Source of the DNA: Argyresthia goedartella | Lineage: Eukaryota > Arthropoda > Insecta > Lepidoptera > Argyresthiidae | DNA: 64,000 nucleotides | Assembly: GCA_949825045.1 (NCBI GenBank) | Contig: OX463815.1 | Span: forward strand, 34,215,356-34,279,355 | Reading direction: 5' to 3' | In this document: positions 1 to 9,809 of the stretch, one piece after another | How the letters are laid out: the number at the start of each line of letters is the position of its first letter | How positions within the stretch are numbered: the stretch's first letter is position 1 | Program-made: the position numbers and the translations under genes | The notes under the pieces: model-generated | What the model was told of the DNA's origin: nothing | The model's input: only the letters and a program-made list of their open reading frames with translations | The model's database searches: none

Positions 1-611
1 TTTACAGATTAGGGCCTAGAGTGTCACTGAGGGAAAAGTTTAAAGAAATCAATATTCTGACATTTGTGTCTCAATATATCTATGACAATCTTGTGTATGT
101 AAAAAGAAATATAACTAATTTTCAGAAGTACAGTGATATACACAATTTTAATACTAGAAATAAAGACAAGTTCGTTGCTTATGTAAGCCGACTACATAAA
201 ATTAGTAATTCTTTTAAAGGCAATTGTATACGCTATTACGATAAGGTCCCTACTGATATTAAAAACTTACCTTTAGACAAGTTTAAAATAATAATAAAAC
301 AGAAATTGTATAAAAAAGGTTACTATAGGATATCTGATTACTTAGAGGACAGATGTCCATGGGAATAGATTGTTTGAGTAACAGGCTGTTTCGATATATA
401 ATTAGCATTCATTTTGTAATTTGACAATATTTTATTTAAAAAAGGAAACGCAAAAGATGCGACGACTGTGGAGTTTCTTCGGTGAGCTCTTCTCCACAGA
501 TTCCGCCATTGTGTTAGTGAACTCACCCAAAAAAATGTAATGACGGATCTAAGTGATGTAACAACATCCTATGGAAATAAATGATTTTTGATTTGATTTG
601 ATTTGATTTGA
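1..611 (+). mobile_element. 3' end of a CR1/Jockey-like non-LTR retrotransposon
   Basis: The window opens inside the C-terminal tail of a LINE reverse transcriptase. The reading frame at 21-368 gives about 115 residues, including LREKFKEINILTF, YVKRNI and NSFKGN. These align with the C-terminus of the RT at 40369-41793 (minus) and with 55944-56618 (plus), so all three belong to one family or close relatives. The catalytic RT motifs lie upstream of the window, so its 5' extent is unknown. After the stop comes a 3' UTR of about 210 bp, ending in a (GATTT)n run at about 583-610 that acts as the microsatellite tail typical of such LINEs. It looks non-functional as seen here, and the strand is clear from the reading frame and tail. 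Confidence 0.85.
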
Positions 612-626
612 CAACTTCATATAAAT

Positions 627-910
627 GTTTATCTACACACGTATCATAAACGCTCTTTACTACGTCCAAAAACCGCAGGATACGACCAGCATAATACTAT
701 ACTACTTGGTAAAAACTCATTTTCGACAAATTATGACATTCAAATTTCGAACGTCGACGCCCGCCTGCCAGCCGCCCCTAGTTTGTCTGTGAAGTTGGTA
801 CTACTGAACAAGCTAAACAAGTGCAGAGCAATTATCAATGCCACCATGCCGGTCGAACATGCGGTTCCTGAACACATCAAAGAGAGCTTATGATATGTGT
901 GTAGATAAAC
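627..910. mobile_element. TIR repeat (MITE-like), copy 1
   Basis: The copy is bounded by inverted repeats. The left end reads GTTTATCTACACACGTATCA and the right end (888-910) is its near-perfect reverse complement, and the similarity runs about 30 bp inward. A second copy lies at 3335-3639. Both copies also match for about 40 bp outside the right TIR (to about 950), so the true repeat unit may be larger than the TIR pair. The short reading frames inside, on both strands, are not believable genes. Confidence 0.6.
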
Positions 911-1307
911 TAGTGCATGTAACTGTATATCAGTCACATAAATTACTATTATGGAGTTGTCAAGTTAAACCATGGCGAAGATTGTGCCAATCATGTTCTA
1001 TTCTATCTGGCGGGCCTTGAAATTATAGAGAAAAATAGCTTTCTATTATTACAGTGTTAGAAAACACAATACGGTATTTAACTAGGTATTTCATAAACTC
1101 TAGAAACGTGTCTCAAGATAAACCTGTTTCAACAAAAAACGCATTTGACTATGACGTCACATGCTAGTGTTTCATAGAACTCGTGAACAAAATTACGTTT
1201 TGACAGTTCCTAAAAAGTATCTACTTTGACTCGTTGCCAAATACCGTAGTATATGCTTCTGCCTCGCATTTTTTTTTGTTTGTTTAATGCTTGCTGTATT
1301 TTTTGCA

Positions 1308-1400
1308 TGACAAAGGCCATAGCGTCACGCCTTTTCCCATACGGGGCGACACAGTTTCTCCCCGACAGGGGCTAGACAATCGCCGCAGCATTTGGTTTAA
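1308..1400 (-). repeat. SINE body fragment (family with CGTCACGCCTTTTCCCATAC)
   Basis: The string CGTCACGCCTTTTCCCATAC and the downstream GGGGCTAG..ATCGCCGCAG motif recur at 42838-42945, 44345-44632, 57775-57910 (reverse) and 61449-61575. The 44345-44632 copy carries a tRNA-like head, so these are fragments of that SINE. This copy lacks the head. Confidence 0.6.
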
Positions 1401-1688
1401 AGTCGGTGTAATACCATAGTGATTCTGCGTCAGTGTAAGTCTTACCCCCGTTTCGGTTATCTTACAATCTACCATATTGTGCGTTTCAGCACGCTTGTAA
1501 CTACAGGCTCGCAGGGTTGGGAATGGGAGCATAATATGGTTCTTTATGCAGATCTTCCCCTTACGGATGGTTTAATTTTGAAGGAAAATACTGCGAGAAA
1601 GTCTTTAATCGCAGATACTCCAACATTCAAAATTCTTTATTTTCTGTAAATATTAGCTAATTTTAAGTAAACGTCATTTATCATGATG

Positions 1689-2186
1689 AACGATTTAGCC
1701 TAGCGGGTAGTGATCCTGCTTACGAAGCTGACGGTCCTGGGTTCGAATTCCAGTAAGGGTAAATTTTGTGATGAGCATGAATATTTTTTTCTTAGAATAT
1801 TGGATGTTTTCTATGTATTTACTTACATAAGTATTGAGGTCTATTAAATGTATCGTCGTAGTACCCATAACACAAGCCTCGTTGAGCTTACCATGGGCAA
1901 AGAATACTTATTAGCAATGGGTACAGAATACCTAATACTACTACGTATATGGGCCCAGAATACCTAATAGGACTATGTACAGAAAGATCACTCCGCAAAG
2001 ACAGTTCAATAAATAGATACTCTTCCTGCGCTGCAATAAAGCGCAATCTAGCTCGCACCTGCGCTACGTCCAATAATCGCTAAACACCTACAAAATCGGT
2101 TGCCCCGCCCGTGCAGGCTAAATTGCGCCATGGGCCTAGTTTGATTTGTGCAAGATTATCCTCTAATATAAAAATAAATAAATATA
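1689..2186 (+). mobile_element. tRNA-derived SINE interrupted by a 229-bp insertion
   Basis: A tRNA-like head at 1689-1758 shows an A-box-like CTAGCGGGTAGTG and the B-box GGTTCGAATTCC with a T-arm stem CTGGG/TCCAG. The body (GGATGTTTTCTATGTATTTA, then CCATAACACAAGC) and the end (TTGTGCAAGATTATCCTCTAAT) match a second copy at 61628-61850. In this copy the body is split between GAGCTTA and TAGTTTGATTTGTGC by 1899-2127, flanked by the 8-bp direct repeat CCATGGGC (1891-1898 and 2128-2135). It is not a tRNA gene, because the acceptor stem does not pair. Confidence 0.75.
1899..2127. mobile_element. 229-bp insertion flanked by 8-bp direct repeats
   Basis: The sequence between the two CCATGGGC copies is absent from the sister SINE at 61628-61850. 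It has no clear TIR at its very ends, but its right third (about 2039-2129) folds back: GCGCAATCTAGC pairs with GCTAAATTGCGC. An 8-bp duplication is what hAT-superfamily transposases make, so a hAT-type non-autonomous element is possible. No transposase is present. Confidence 0.5.
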
Positions 2187-2251
2187 ATGATTCCACTTGT
2201 TCAACCGAAAAATTAAGGTTTCGGAGGTTTGGGTAGAAAATAATTGAACAA

Positions 2252-2640
2252 AAAAAACCGGTTAAGTGCGAGTCTAAATCGCGCACGAAGGGTTCCGTAC
2301 CACCGTTCAATGGAAGCGATGGTGTGGAGTGAATAGTTTGGATTTTACACAGCAAAATATTGCTTACAAAGTTATTGGTGCGGTTACTTTCACACTCCAT
2401 GTACGTAACCAGGTGCATCCATAAGTTTGTATGTTGAATTTTTGTATGGGAGCCCCCTTAAATATTTATTTTATCCTGTTGTTTAGTATTTGTTGTTATA
2501 GCGGCAACAGAAATACATAATCTGTGAAAATTTCAACTCTCTAGCTAGCTAGGTTCTTGAGATACAGCCTGGTGACAGACGGACGGACAGCGAAGTCTTA
2601 GTAATAGGGTTCCGTTCTTACCCGTTGGGTACGGAACCCT
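2252..2640 (-). repeat. GGGTTCCGTACC dispersed repeat, near full length
   Basis: One of the commonest repeats in the window. In sense orientation it starts at a TACGGAACCC-type end, runs through GACGGACGGACAG, CAGGCTGTATCTCA-like and AAATTTTCACAGAT-like segments, and ends GCGAGTCnnnCTCGCACTTGACCGG-like. Other copies: 24760-25192, 48943-49316 and 51615-52030 (plus), with partial copies at 16370-16565, 19482-19530, 20785-20830, 34404-34445 and 63250-63405. GGGTTCCG/CGGAACCC occurs near both ends in inverted orientation. It has no coding capacity, and I do not assign it to a class. Confidence 0.75.
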
Positions 2641-2699
2641 AAAAAACGCAAATTTTCTGTGTCGCTTGAGCGGTCTACAGATCACAGAGCCACTAGTAT

Positions 2700-3213
2700 A
2701 CTTATATATATATTTGGAGAGATGACGGAAGCTGCACCAAAGCGGTAACAGAATGGCTGCCCAGAACCGCTAGACGTCCATTGGGCAGACAAGCGGGCCA
2801 ATGGACAGATGACATCATCGCCATAGCTGGTAGGCAGTGGATGCGTGTTAAAATTCATGCCGGTTTCCCGCAGCGTGAGTAGAGGACGGACTAATTTAAT
2901 CCAAATATCCAAAACTTCACCTAAGATGTAGTCCTTCCCCGAAATTAGCAATAATAATATTAAGAATGTAAGTATAAGAAATAAAACCGACTATTTTTAT
3001 GGGAACAAGTATCGCATAAAGATATTATTTTTTTCGAATAATTAAGTCGAAACTAATATCGTATACAGATATTTTGTTTTCTTTCGTAACTGGTAACGAA
3101 CCTCCGGTTACTTACACGGCCGAAGGGTCAGGATCAGAGTAGATGGCGTGGTAAATACGCCTATGCCCAGCGGAATGTGGGCTGATTGATGATGATGATG
3201 ATGATGAGGATGA
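2700..3213 (-). mobile_element. Degenerate RTE-clade LINE 3' fragment with (ATG)n-type tail
   Basis: Around 2735-2850 the DNA read on the plus strand encodes a broken version of the RTE C-terminus (KAVTEWLP, GRQAGQWTDDI, AGRQWMR). The same module recurs at 22196-22474, 23532-23741 and 25905-26096. It leads towards a (GATGAT)n run at 3186-3213 next to TGGCGTGG..CGCCTATGCCCAGCGGAATGTGGG, a typical RTE 3' end. The sense strand is probably plus despite a minus-strand reading frame (2682-2951) that is a shadow. The region is full of stops and is a fossil. Confidence 0.55.
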
Positions 3214-3334
3214 TAAATATATTTTTTACCCTCGAATAACAACCGTGCTGTCCCATGGGGCACTAAAGTCCTTCACTTGCGCAAATGTATATTGGTACGG
3301 ACGGTATAATTATTATTATTTGTGATATAATTTG

Positions 3335-3780
3335 TTTTATCTACACACGTATCATAAACCCTCTTTACTGCGTTCAAAAACCGCACGTTACGATCAGCAT
3401 TATGTTAAACTACTTGGTAAAAACTCGTTTCGTATCTGAAAAACTACACATTATGGTCATTATGTGTAGTTTTTCTACATATAATGACATTCAAATTTCG
3501 AACGCCGACGCCCACCCGCGTGCGCCTGCGTGAAGTTGGTACTACAGAACAAGCTAAACAATTGCAGAGCCACAATGCCGGTCAAACATGCGGTTCCTGA
3601 ACACATCAAAGAGAGCTTATGATATGTGTGTAGATAAACTAGTGTATGTAACTGTACATAATTAGGCATTAAAACTCTCGAGTGATATTATTATGAAACT
3701 CGCCTTCGGCTCGTTTCATAAACCCACTCTCGAGTTTTAATGCCCTCCATTATGCAGCAGTCAGATAAACTACTATTACA
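3335..3780. mobile_element. TIR repeat copy 2, carrying a nested hairpin element
   Basis: Second copy of the repeat at 627-910. Its TIRs lie at 3335-3357 and 3617-3639. The copy continues past the right TIR to CTGTACA, is interrupted by a foldback segment (about 3656-3765), and resumes with CAGTCAGATAAACTACTATTA, matching CAGTCACATAAATTACTATTA in copy 1. The reading frame on the minus strand (3475-3669) is only the shadow of the repeat. Confidence 0.6.
3656..3765. repeat. Foldback hairpin with AACTCGCCTTCGGCTCGTTTC loop
   Basis: Arms CATAATTAGGCATTAAAACTC and GAGTTTTAATGCCCTCCATTATG are inverted repeats. The centre holds a second small hairpin, ATGAAACTCGC/GCTCGTTTCAT, around a TTCG turn. 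The whole segment interrupts the flanking repeat copy, so it looks like a small palindromic insertion. Confidence 0.6.
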
Positions 3781-4240
3781 GATTATTTCATTGTGTTATC
3801 TACACTTCAATATTAAAGAAAAAAACTGAAGACGAACAGGCCACAAGCCATTTTAGACCACCTCATAGGCTTCCCTACAATAAAATTTGCATAACAACGT
3901 ATCTTGGCACGGGCGCTGCGTCTTATTAAATTTCCCCGTTGGAAACCCTCAAGATCTCATTAATGGTTCGTACTTAACCACCTAGCGGTGTTATTTGCCC
4001 GTAAATCATAGGGCGGGGCGCACAGACCTATATCGCAATATCGAACTAGATGACGCACTTGCAGGCAGGAGGACAACGAGTTGCCTAGGCCGGTCTACAC
4101 ACTACTGTGCCTTTGCAAGACCGTGTGGGAAAAAGCATGACGTTACGTGTGTGTTGTCTACATATTGAATTATCATGCAGCCCGTCCCAGGTATTTCTGA
4201 CTGTGTGTGTGACCTACTTAGGTACCCCTTTTTCGAGGAG
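3781..4240. other. No recognisable gene
   Basis: I see no long reading frame, tRNA or repeat copy that I can match elsewhere in the window. Composition is mixed, with a somewhat GC-richer patch at 4010-4110. Confidence 0.5.
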
Positions 4241-4405
4241 TCCCGTTGTTTTTTTTAAACATTTATATAAAGGCACATAAATTGCCTTTGACCCCACCCT
4301 AGGATATCCTGTGTCATTGGAACCTGAAATAGCGTCTTCACACACATATAAACATCCAAGACCTGAGGTTATTTTTTCTTCATCCCCAGCGAAGCCGGTT
4401 TAAGT
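4241..4405 (-). mobile_element. SINE (GACCTCTGTGGCGTAGCGG family), body only
   Basis: Reversed body: AACATTTATATAAAGGCACA, GATATCCTGTGT, then AACATCCAAGACCTGAGG and ATCCCCAGCG. It matches the complete copy at 63560-63742 in reverse. The tRNA-like head is missing or decayed beyond 4390. Confidence 0.65.
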
Positions 4406-4616
4406 CAGAAAGTCGGAATGCTTAAAAGAAAAAAGAAAAATATAGCATGGTACTTGCTTGCGGTGTACGTCTTTGCCTGTTGAGGGGATATTGCTTAAAA
4501 CATCGGTAAATCAAAAAATAGATGCAGCAAATTTGGATAGATTTTGAAATAATTTTTGAATTTCGATTATTTCTGATTGTTTTGGTAACTTCCCTAATGT
4601 TTAAAAAGGAGAACAA

Positions 4617-4925
4617 TTAAAATGATCACCAAAAAAAAATTTCTTATCAAAAATGGGTAAATGATCACCAAAAGTTGCAGAAAATATCAAGGCAAAATAC
4701 TGCGGTAGCTTAGGTGAAGGGTAAAGGAAGCGAGCGAAGCGAAGCCCTCTTTATCCTTCGTGTTAGGTTGAACATGTGAGAACATCAAAAAATACTTAAA
4801 ACATAAACATAAGCACAAAACATAAAAATAAGTTTGGTGATCATTTATCCAAACCCAATTTGGTGATCATTTATCCATTCTGGCAGTCATTTCGAATTTT
4901 TTGGTAATCGTATGGGTAGGGTTGG
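4617..4925 (+). mobile_element. MITE family A (AATGATCACCAAA ends), copy 1
   Basis: Contains AAATGATCACCAAAAGTTGC on the left and TTTGGTGATCATTTATCC on the right as an inverted pair. They enclose the core AAAATACTGCGGTAGCTTAGG, a hairpin GCGAGCGAAGCGAAGCC(CCC), and TTCGTGTTAGGTTGAACATG. Other copies are at 8700-9012, 20436-20760 (reverse), 24055-24372 and 53166-53510. Non-coding. Confidence 0.8.
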
Positions 4926-6726
4926 GTTAACTGTCATATCACTCCTAAGATTTTATGAACTGTACTACTCAACATGTGCATCATCAATATCATACTAACG
5001 GCGGCGGCGGCGACGGCGTGGTAATTTCTCTTAGATATACATAGGCAGCACTTGCTTTGAGTGCCAGTCAACTTTGAGTTGGCATTTGAGGATCCATTGC
5101 ATGGCATGCTTCGACTAACCTAGCTTTGATCTAAGCCAGGATTTGATTGGATGCAGATATACATTTGCTTTGATCGTTTTGGCGAATATCAAATCAGTGT
5201 CCTAAGTGTAAGTAAGTAAGTGGCTTACATCTCAATACTTACCAAGCTTACTGCAAAACTTAAAACTAAAAACTCAAATCTTTTATTGCAAATAGGCAAA
5301 AATAATGTGACGGTAGGGAAACAGCCGAGCCACATATTTGGACTAAGTTGTAGAGTTTGTTAAGTTAGGGCTTGTAGAGTTACGGCGTCTAGAGTTAGAA
5401 ACTTGTTTCTACATGAGATCTGATAACTTTTTGACAGTGCGAGCCATATGGTCTCGTCTTGGCAACATTTTACATAAAAATGTTTTTGGTGAAATTTCAC
5501 TTCTTTATTTGCCTAAGACAAGTAATGTTCAATTTCACCAACGATCCCTATCTTTTAGGGGACACTTTATTTCTTTCAGGGGTCACCTAGCGGTTATTTC
5601 GATTTGCCCTAAGTGTAAGGGTCATCTAGGCTCCTTGGGGACCCCCTAAATATAAGAGTCCGGCCACCGAAGCAATCGCTAGACAGCTAAGAAAAAGAGC
5701 TAAGTGTCCCTTAACTGTTGGGGAAATCGGGCATAAGTCCTTATTTTTTGGGGTGTATTTCTTGCGCATCAGAGGTGCCTTATTTCATAGCCCACTCTCT
5801 ATCTTTTCCTTTTTTCCGATTCGTAATACATGTTTTTGGAATCGAGATTCAGAATTTTCATTTCTGTTTTAGACTTGTCTCTTCGATTGCAGTTCAAGTT
5901 GACATCTGGCCACCTAATTGTCGTCTCCCTAGACGCCTATCAGTGGCATACAATAGGATACCCAAAAACATATCACTGGCCTTTAATCCACCGTTCACCA
6001 TATGACAGCATTCTTAGCCCGATCTTCGGGTACTCATTAGGCGATTTGCGCGCGCTTATTTCCATCCCCTAATTTAAAGCAAGGGGGTGATTTACAAAAT
6101 TCTGAAATATGTGTTTTATTATTTATAATAAGGAGCTATGCTATTGAAACTTTCTAAGTAGATAGAGCCCACTACTGACATCGTATCCCGACAATTTTGT
6201 TAAACTGCTATAATCCAAGCCAAAGTTGTGAGGGTTAAAAAAAATTACGAAGCGCTTCGAGAAAAGGTAGGTAGGCAGGTAGGTCCTTCCGCTTCGCTTG
6301 CTCGTCTTGGCGGGGCACTGCCGTGCCCCCAGATTGCTGAGCAGGGGAAGAGCTATGTGTACAACAATATAACGAAATAAAGAAGTACCTAGATACATAT
6401 TAATATAATAAATAAATTATGTAATTACTATAATAATATAATCAATACTTATAATATCACTATTCAAATTTATTCATGTGTAATACTAGGTGTACGTTCC
6501 AAAAACTTCTCAGAGAAGAATGCATAAGAAACTCTAAGGTAACTCTTTTTCAAAAGAAATACTTATAACTAATAATACATTCATATAAGCAACAATAAAA
6601 AATTATAAAATGTCGAAGCTTAAAATTAACCGAATAAACCGCCCCAGAACATTACCGTGCCAAAGGTTCAAATAACGCTGGCAGCATTACCAAGCTGCAG
6701 ACCCAGTGAAATCCTCTGCATAGAAT
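4926..6726. other. Long region without an assignable gene
   Basis: Small open frames exist at 5413-5649 and 5718-6005/5830-6072 (plus), but none shows a known domain, signal peptide or homologue elsewhere in the window. 5540-5650 holds imperfect repeats of GGGGnCAC/TTTnAGGGG type. A GGTAGGTAGGCAGGTAGG simple run lies at 6268-6285. 6490-6545 (TTCTCAGAGAAGAATGCA) recurs at 26950-27010 and is a dispersed repeat. The rest is AT-rich and anonymous. Confidence 0.45.
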
Positions 6727-6970
6727 TTAATCGCACATCAAAAATACTGTTTTGTGCAGCATAAAAGGATCAACAAAAACCCTTTTTTATATTTTATGTG
6801 TACTTAAGTTTATGTTTTTAAGTATTTTTTGTTGTTCTTACATGTGCATCCTAACACGAAGGATAAAGGGCGCTTTGCTTCGCTCACACCCTTTACCCTT
6901 CACCTAAGCCACCGCAGCATTTTGCTCATATTTGCTGTGCAAATCAGTATTTTTGATGTGCTGTTTAATA
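6727..6970 (-). mobile_element. MITE family B (GCACATCAAAAATACTG ends), copy 1
   Basis: TIRs: AATCGCACATCAAAAATACTG at left and CAGTATTTTTGATGTGCTGT at right. The inside is the same core as family A, in reverse orientation (CATCCTAACACGAAGGATAAAG, GCTTTGCTTCGCTCAC, CACCTAAGCCACCGCAGCATTT). Other copies: 7532-7767, 21710-21926 and 55190-55372. Confidence 0.8.
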
Positions 6971-7231
6971 TTTCCCCATAAGAAATGCCCCAGAGCGGTA
7001 GCCAAAACCTTTGTCCCTCAGGCGTCGTCCCAACTCCCTAATAAACAATTTACCCTGCTGCCCCAATACCCCAGTCGTCTCCCCGTCAGCGGTACAAACA
7101 TGTAAGTAGTTCGTCATGAGAGCGGCATAAATAAGACACTTCGGTCTAGCAGCAGAGTTGGCCCTGCCATATATATCATATACTATACATATAATTGCAG
7201 GTAGAAAGCCTTCAGCATATACCGAGGCCAT
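6971..7231 (-). pseudogene. Fossil LINE C-terminal peptide (FGYRSGAFL type)
   Basis: The minus-strand frame ends GKLFIRELGRRLRDKG-FGYRSGAFL. A related peptide, NIFVKDLDRS-FDYRSGAFLVQRGNAS, is read from 16600-16772 (plus). The pattern (ELGRRL..xGD.RAG.FL.QR...A.QRGNA) is one I recognise from the C-terminus of invertebrate RT polyproteins that carry a nuclease-like domain after the RT. Only the tail is present, without an upstream RT, so it is a relic. Assignment to a named LINE clade is not possible by eye. Confidence 0.45.
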
Positions 7232-7531
7232 GGCTCACAGTAAAGACTTAGACAGACAACTGATGAAAACATAAAGGGGTTGTTTTTAGTCCGTACACGA
7301 CACGAGATGATGCCCGCTCAATATGTGGGGATCCGGACATAGCAGGGAGGTCTGACTCCTGGGCATGGGTAATTCCATTTTTTCCCCTCCTACAAAAAAA
7401 ACAGATTTGGCCGCGGCACCAGCGGAGGCCGCGCGGTCGCCGCAACATGGGAGGCTGCAAAAGTACAGAAATATTATATACTACTACTATTATTATGTAC
7501 ACATAGGTCAAATGTTAATTAAAATTGGGAA

Positions 7532-7767
7532 ATATTAAACTGCACATCAAAAAAACTGATTTTCACAGAAAATATCAGGGCAAAATGCTGCGGTAGCTTA
7601 AAGGGTAAATGGGGTGAGCGAAGCCCCCTTTATCCTTCGTGTTAGGTTGAACATGCAAGAGCAACAAAAATACTTAAAAGATAAAAATATTTAAAACATA
7701 AAAAGTAATTATTTTGCTGATTCTTTTTTGCTGTGCAAATCAGTATTTTTGATGTGCGATTAAATAC
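7532..7767 (+). mobile_element. MITE family B, copy 2
   Basis: Starts ATTAAACTGCACATCAAAAA and ends CAGTATTTTTGATGTGCGAT. The core is in the same orientation as the family A copies at 4617 and 8700. The hairpin core is slightly shortened (GGGGTGAGCGAAGCCCCC). Confidence 0.75.
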
Positions 7768-7944
7768 TAGCCATTAACATTGATGTAACGAGTTTTGCTT
7801 ATTATTATTTGCTTTGCGGTTTCTAGGGCTCGATATGCGTCTGTGGTCAGAAGGGAGCATTCGACTTTGTTGGAGATGACTTTTATGGCTTCAGATGCGT
7901 TTTGGGTAAGCTTGAGACTTAGGCTTAGACCAGATTTTTATTTG

Positions 7945-8156
7945 AACTTAAACATAAACATTTATATACAGGCACATACATTGCTTCTCGCCCCACACTA
8001 GGATACCCTGTGTGGTGAGAACCAGAAATAGCGACATCACATACATATAAACATCCAAGACCTGTAGTTTTTTTTTCTTTATCCCCAGCGGGGGTCCAAC
8101 CCGGACCTCTCGCATGGTAGGCAGAGCCACAACCGCTGCGCCACAGAGGTCGTCAA
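7945..8156 (-). mobile_element. tRNA-derived SINE (GACCTCTGTGGCG family), near complete
   Basis: In reverse: head GACGACCTCTGTGGCGCAGCGG with B-box region, then CCGGG..CCCCGCTGGGG, body GGTCTTGGATGTTTATATG, and tail ending AATGTATGTGCCTGTATATAAA. It matches 63560-63742. The tail is AT-rich. Pol III promoter boxes are present, but no cloverleaf acceptor pairing. Confidence 0.75.
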
Positions 8157-8699
8157 TTTCCACAACAAGAATATATTTTAATTGAAAAATACAGGGTTAA
8201 CATAATATGTAGTATTTTTTTAGGGATTGTTACATGTAATGTTTTTTTTTTGTAAATGATTTGCTAATTTTTATGGAGACCTGAAAATAAAGTTGCTCTA
8301 AAAAACATGTTTCACAGTGTTGTTCTGAATGGACTAACAAATGATTAACCGTGTTTCATACAACCAGCTTTTCTACACATCTGACACTCTTTTTGAGTAA
8401 CTGTATTTTTGATTTCTGCTTAAAATTTTATTTTTTATTTTTTTATTTATCCACTTAAAATCTAATTTAACAGTTTGACCTAATGCGATAGATTAGTTTA
8501 CTTAAATATCTTCTAATTTTACCTGTATTTTATAGAGAGTTAGAGATTTAAAATAAAAAACATTTTATAGCTATTTTTATCAACTGTCCCTGAAACGATA
8601 GAACAAAAGAAAACTCTTTTTCGAGTCCTTTTTATTTTGAAAGTATATCTTGTGTATATCTTGTGTGATACGTCTTGCAATCCAGTGTAGTTTAAAAAG

Positions 8700-9012
8700 G
8701 CAAAAAATATAATGATAACCAAAATATTTTTTTCCTTACCAAAATGTAAATGAACACCAAAAGTTGCAAAAAATATCAGGGCAAAATACTGCGGTAGCTT
8801 AGGTGAAGCTTATCCTTCGTGTTAGGTTGAACATGTAAGAACAACAAAAAATACTTAAAACATAAACTTAAGTACATAAAACTTAAAAATAAGTTTGGTG
8901 ATCATTTATCCAAACATAATTTAGTGGACATTTATTTATCCATTCTGGCATTCATTTCGAATTTATTGGTAGTAAAATAAGTGCGTTTTTGGTAATCGTT
9001 TAAACATAAGCC
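8700..9012 (+). mobile_element. MITE family A, copy 2
   Basis: Same termini and core as the copy at 4617-4925. The central GC hairpin has been deleted here (AGGTGAAGCTTATCCTTCGTG), so the core reads through without the GAGCGAAGCGAAG segment. Confidence 0.75.
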
Positions 9013-9480
9013 GTTTAAAAAAGCGCCATCTTTCTGTCTCAAGTTAGATTGATACGTATGTATATGCTGCTCTCTGAGCTGTAGACCTCGCAAGTCGTTG
9101 GTGAAAAGCTGAACGTCTAACATGCAAAGTCAAGGATGCACTTACGATCTTAAATCCCATCTACTGATCTTTTACCAAAATTATATATCCTATGTCACTC
9201 TCACGTTCTCCACAAGTCGAACGACACCTAATTTCCTGCTCACAAAATAGCACGAGAATCGGTTGAGAAACGCGATCCGCAGACGCGTACATAGGGGTAC
9301 AGCCGGCAGAAATCCGGACAAAAATTCAGACATCCGAAAGCATTTTTGCCCAAGCTGAACGGTCTCCGCCCTCTCGTTCAATAACTCGTTCTCGCCTTTG
9401 TACACTTTTATCTTTTAATCATGTGAAATTATCAGCAAATCATTTTTTATTATTTTACTATCGTATATCATGCATCACCG
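9013..9480. other. Anonymous sequence upstream of Amn
   Basis: The minus strand has a 71-residue open frame (9190-9405) without start context, domain or partner, which I do not call. No match to the repeat families listed here was seen. Confidence 0.4.
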
Positions 9481-9768
9481 CATTTAACCGAATAAACAGT
9501 TCTCTATATGTATAGGTATAGGTTATTATGTCAGTTAATTATGGTCAGTCTGTATCAGTCTGTATCAGCTTACAACTGATAAAACACCAGACATCTCTTC
9601 TCACATTACTATCGATTATGTGTCACGACCGAATGCACAGGCTACTGATCAAATTAAGTGCAGCTTCACTGTCATGCTGGCGCTTTCATTTCCCGAGCGA
9701 TGAACAGTGACAGCGTGACAATGAGTGACCCTCAAACTTCGAGTTGTCGGTTGTACATCGGGCCCTAT

Positions 9769-9773
9769 TCAGT
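9769..9773 (+). promoter_or_regulatory. Possible arthropod initiator (TCAGT)
   Basis: TTCAGTTG lies 39 bp upstream of the Amn start codon and fits the insect Inr consensus TCAGT, with A9771 as a possible +1. No TATA box stands at -30 and no clear DPE at +28. Speculative. Confidence 0.3.
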
Positions 9774-9809
9774 TGTTTGTGAGCATACGATCGAATAATA
9801 CATTCGACG

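Noticed and set aside
5413..6072. Small plus-strand frames as a host gene
   Set aside because: Three overlapping short frames, no conserved motif, no splice pattern I can defend.
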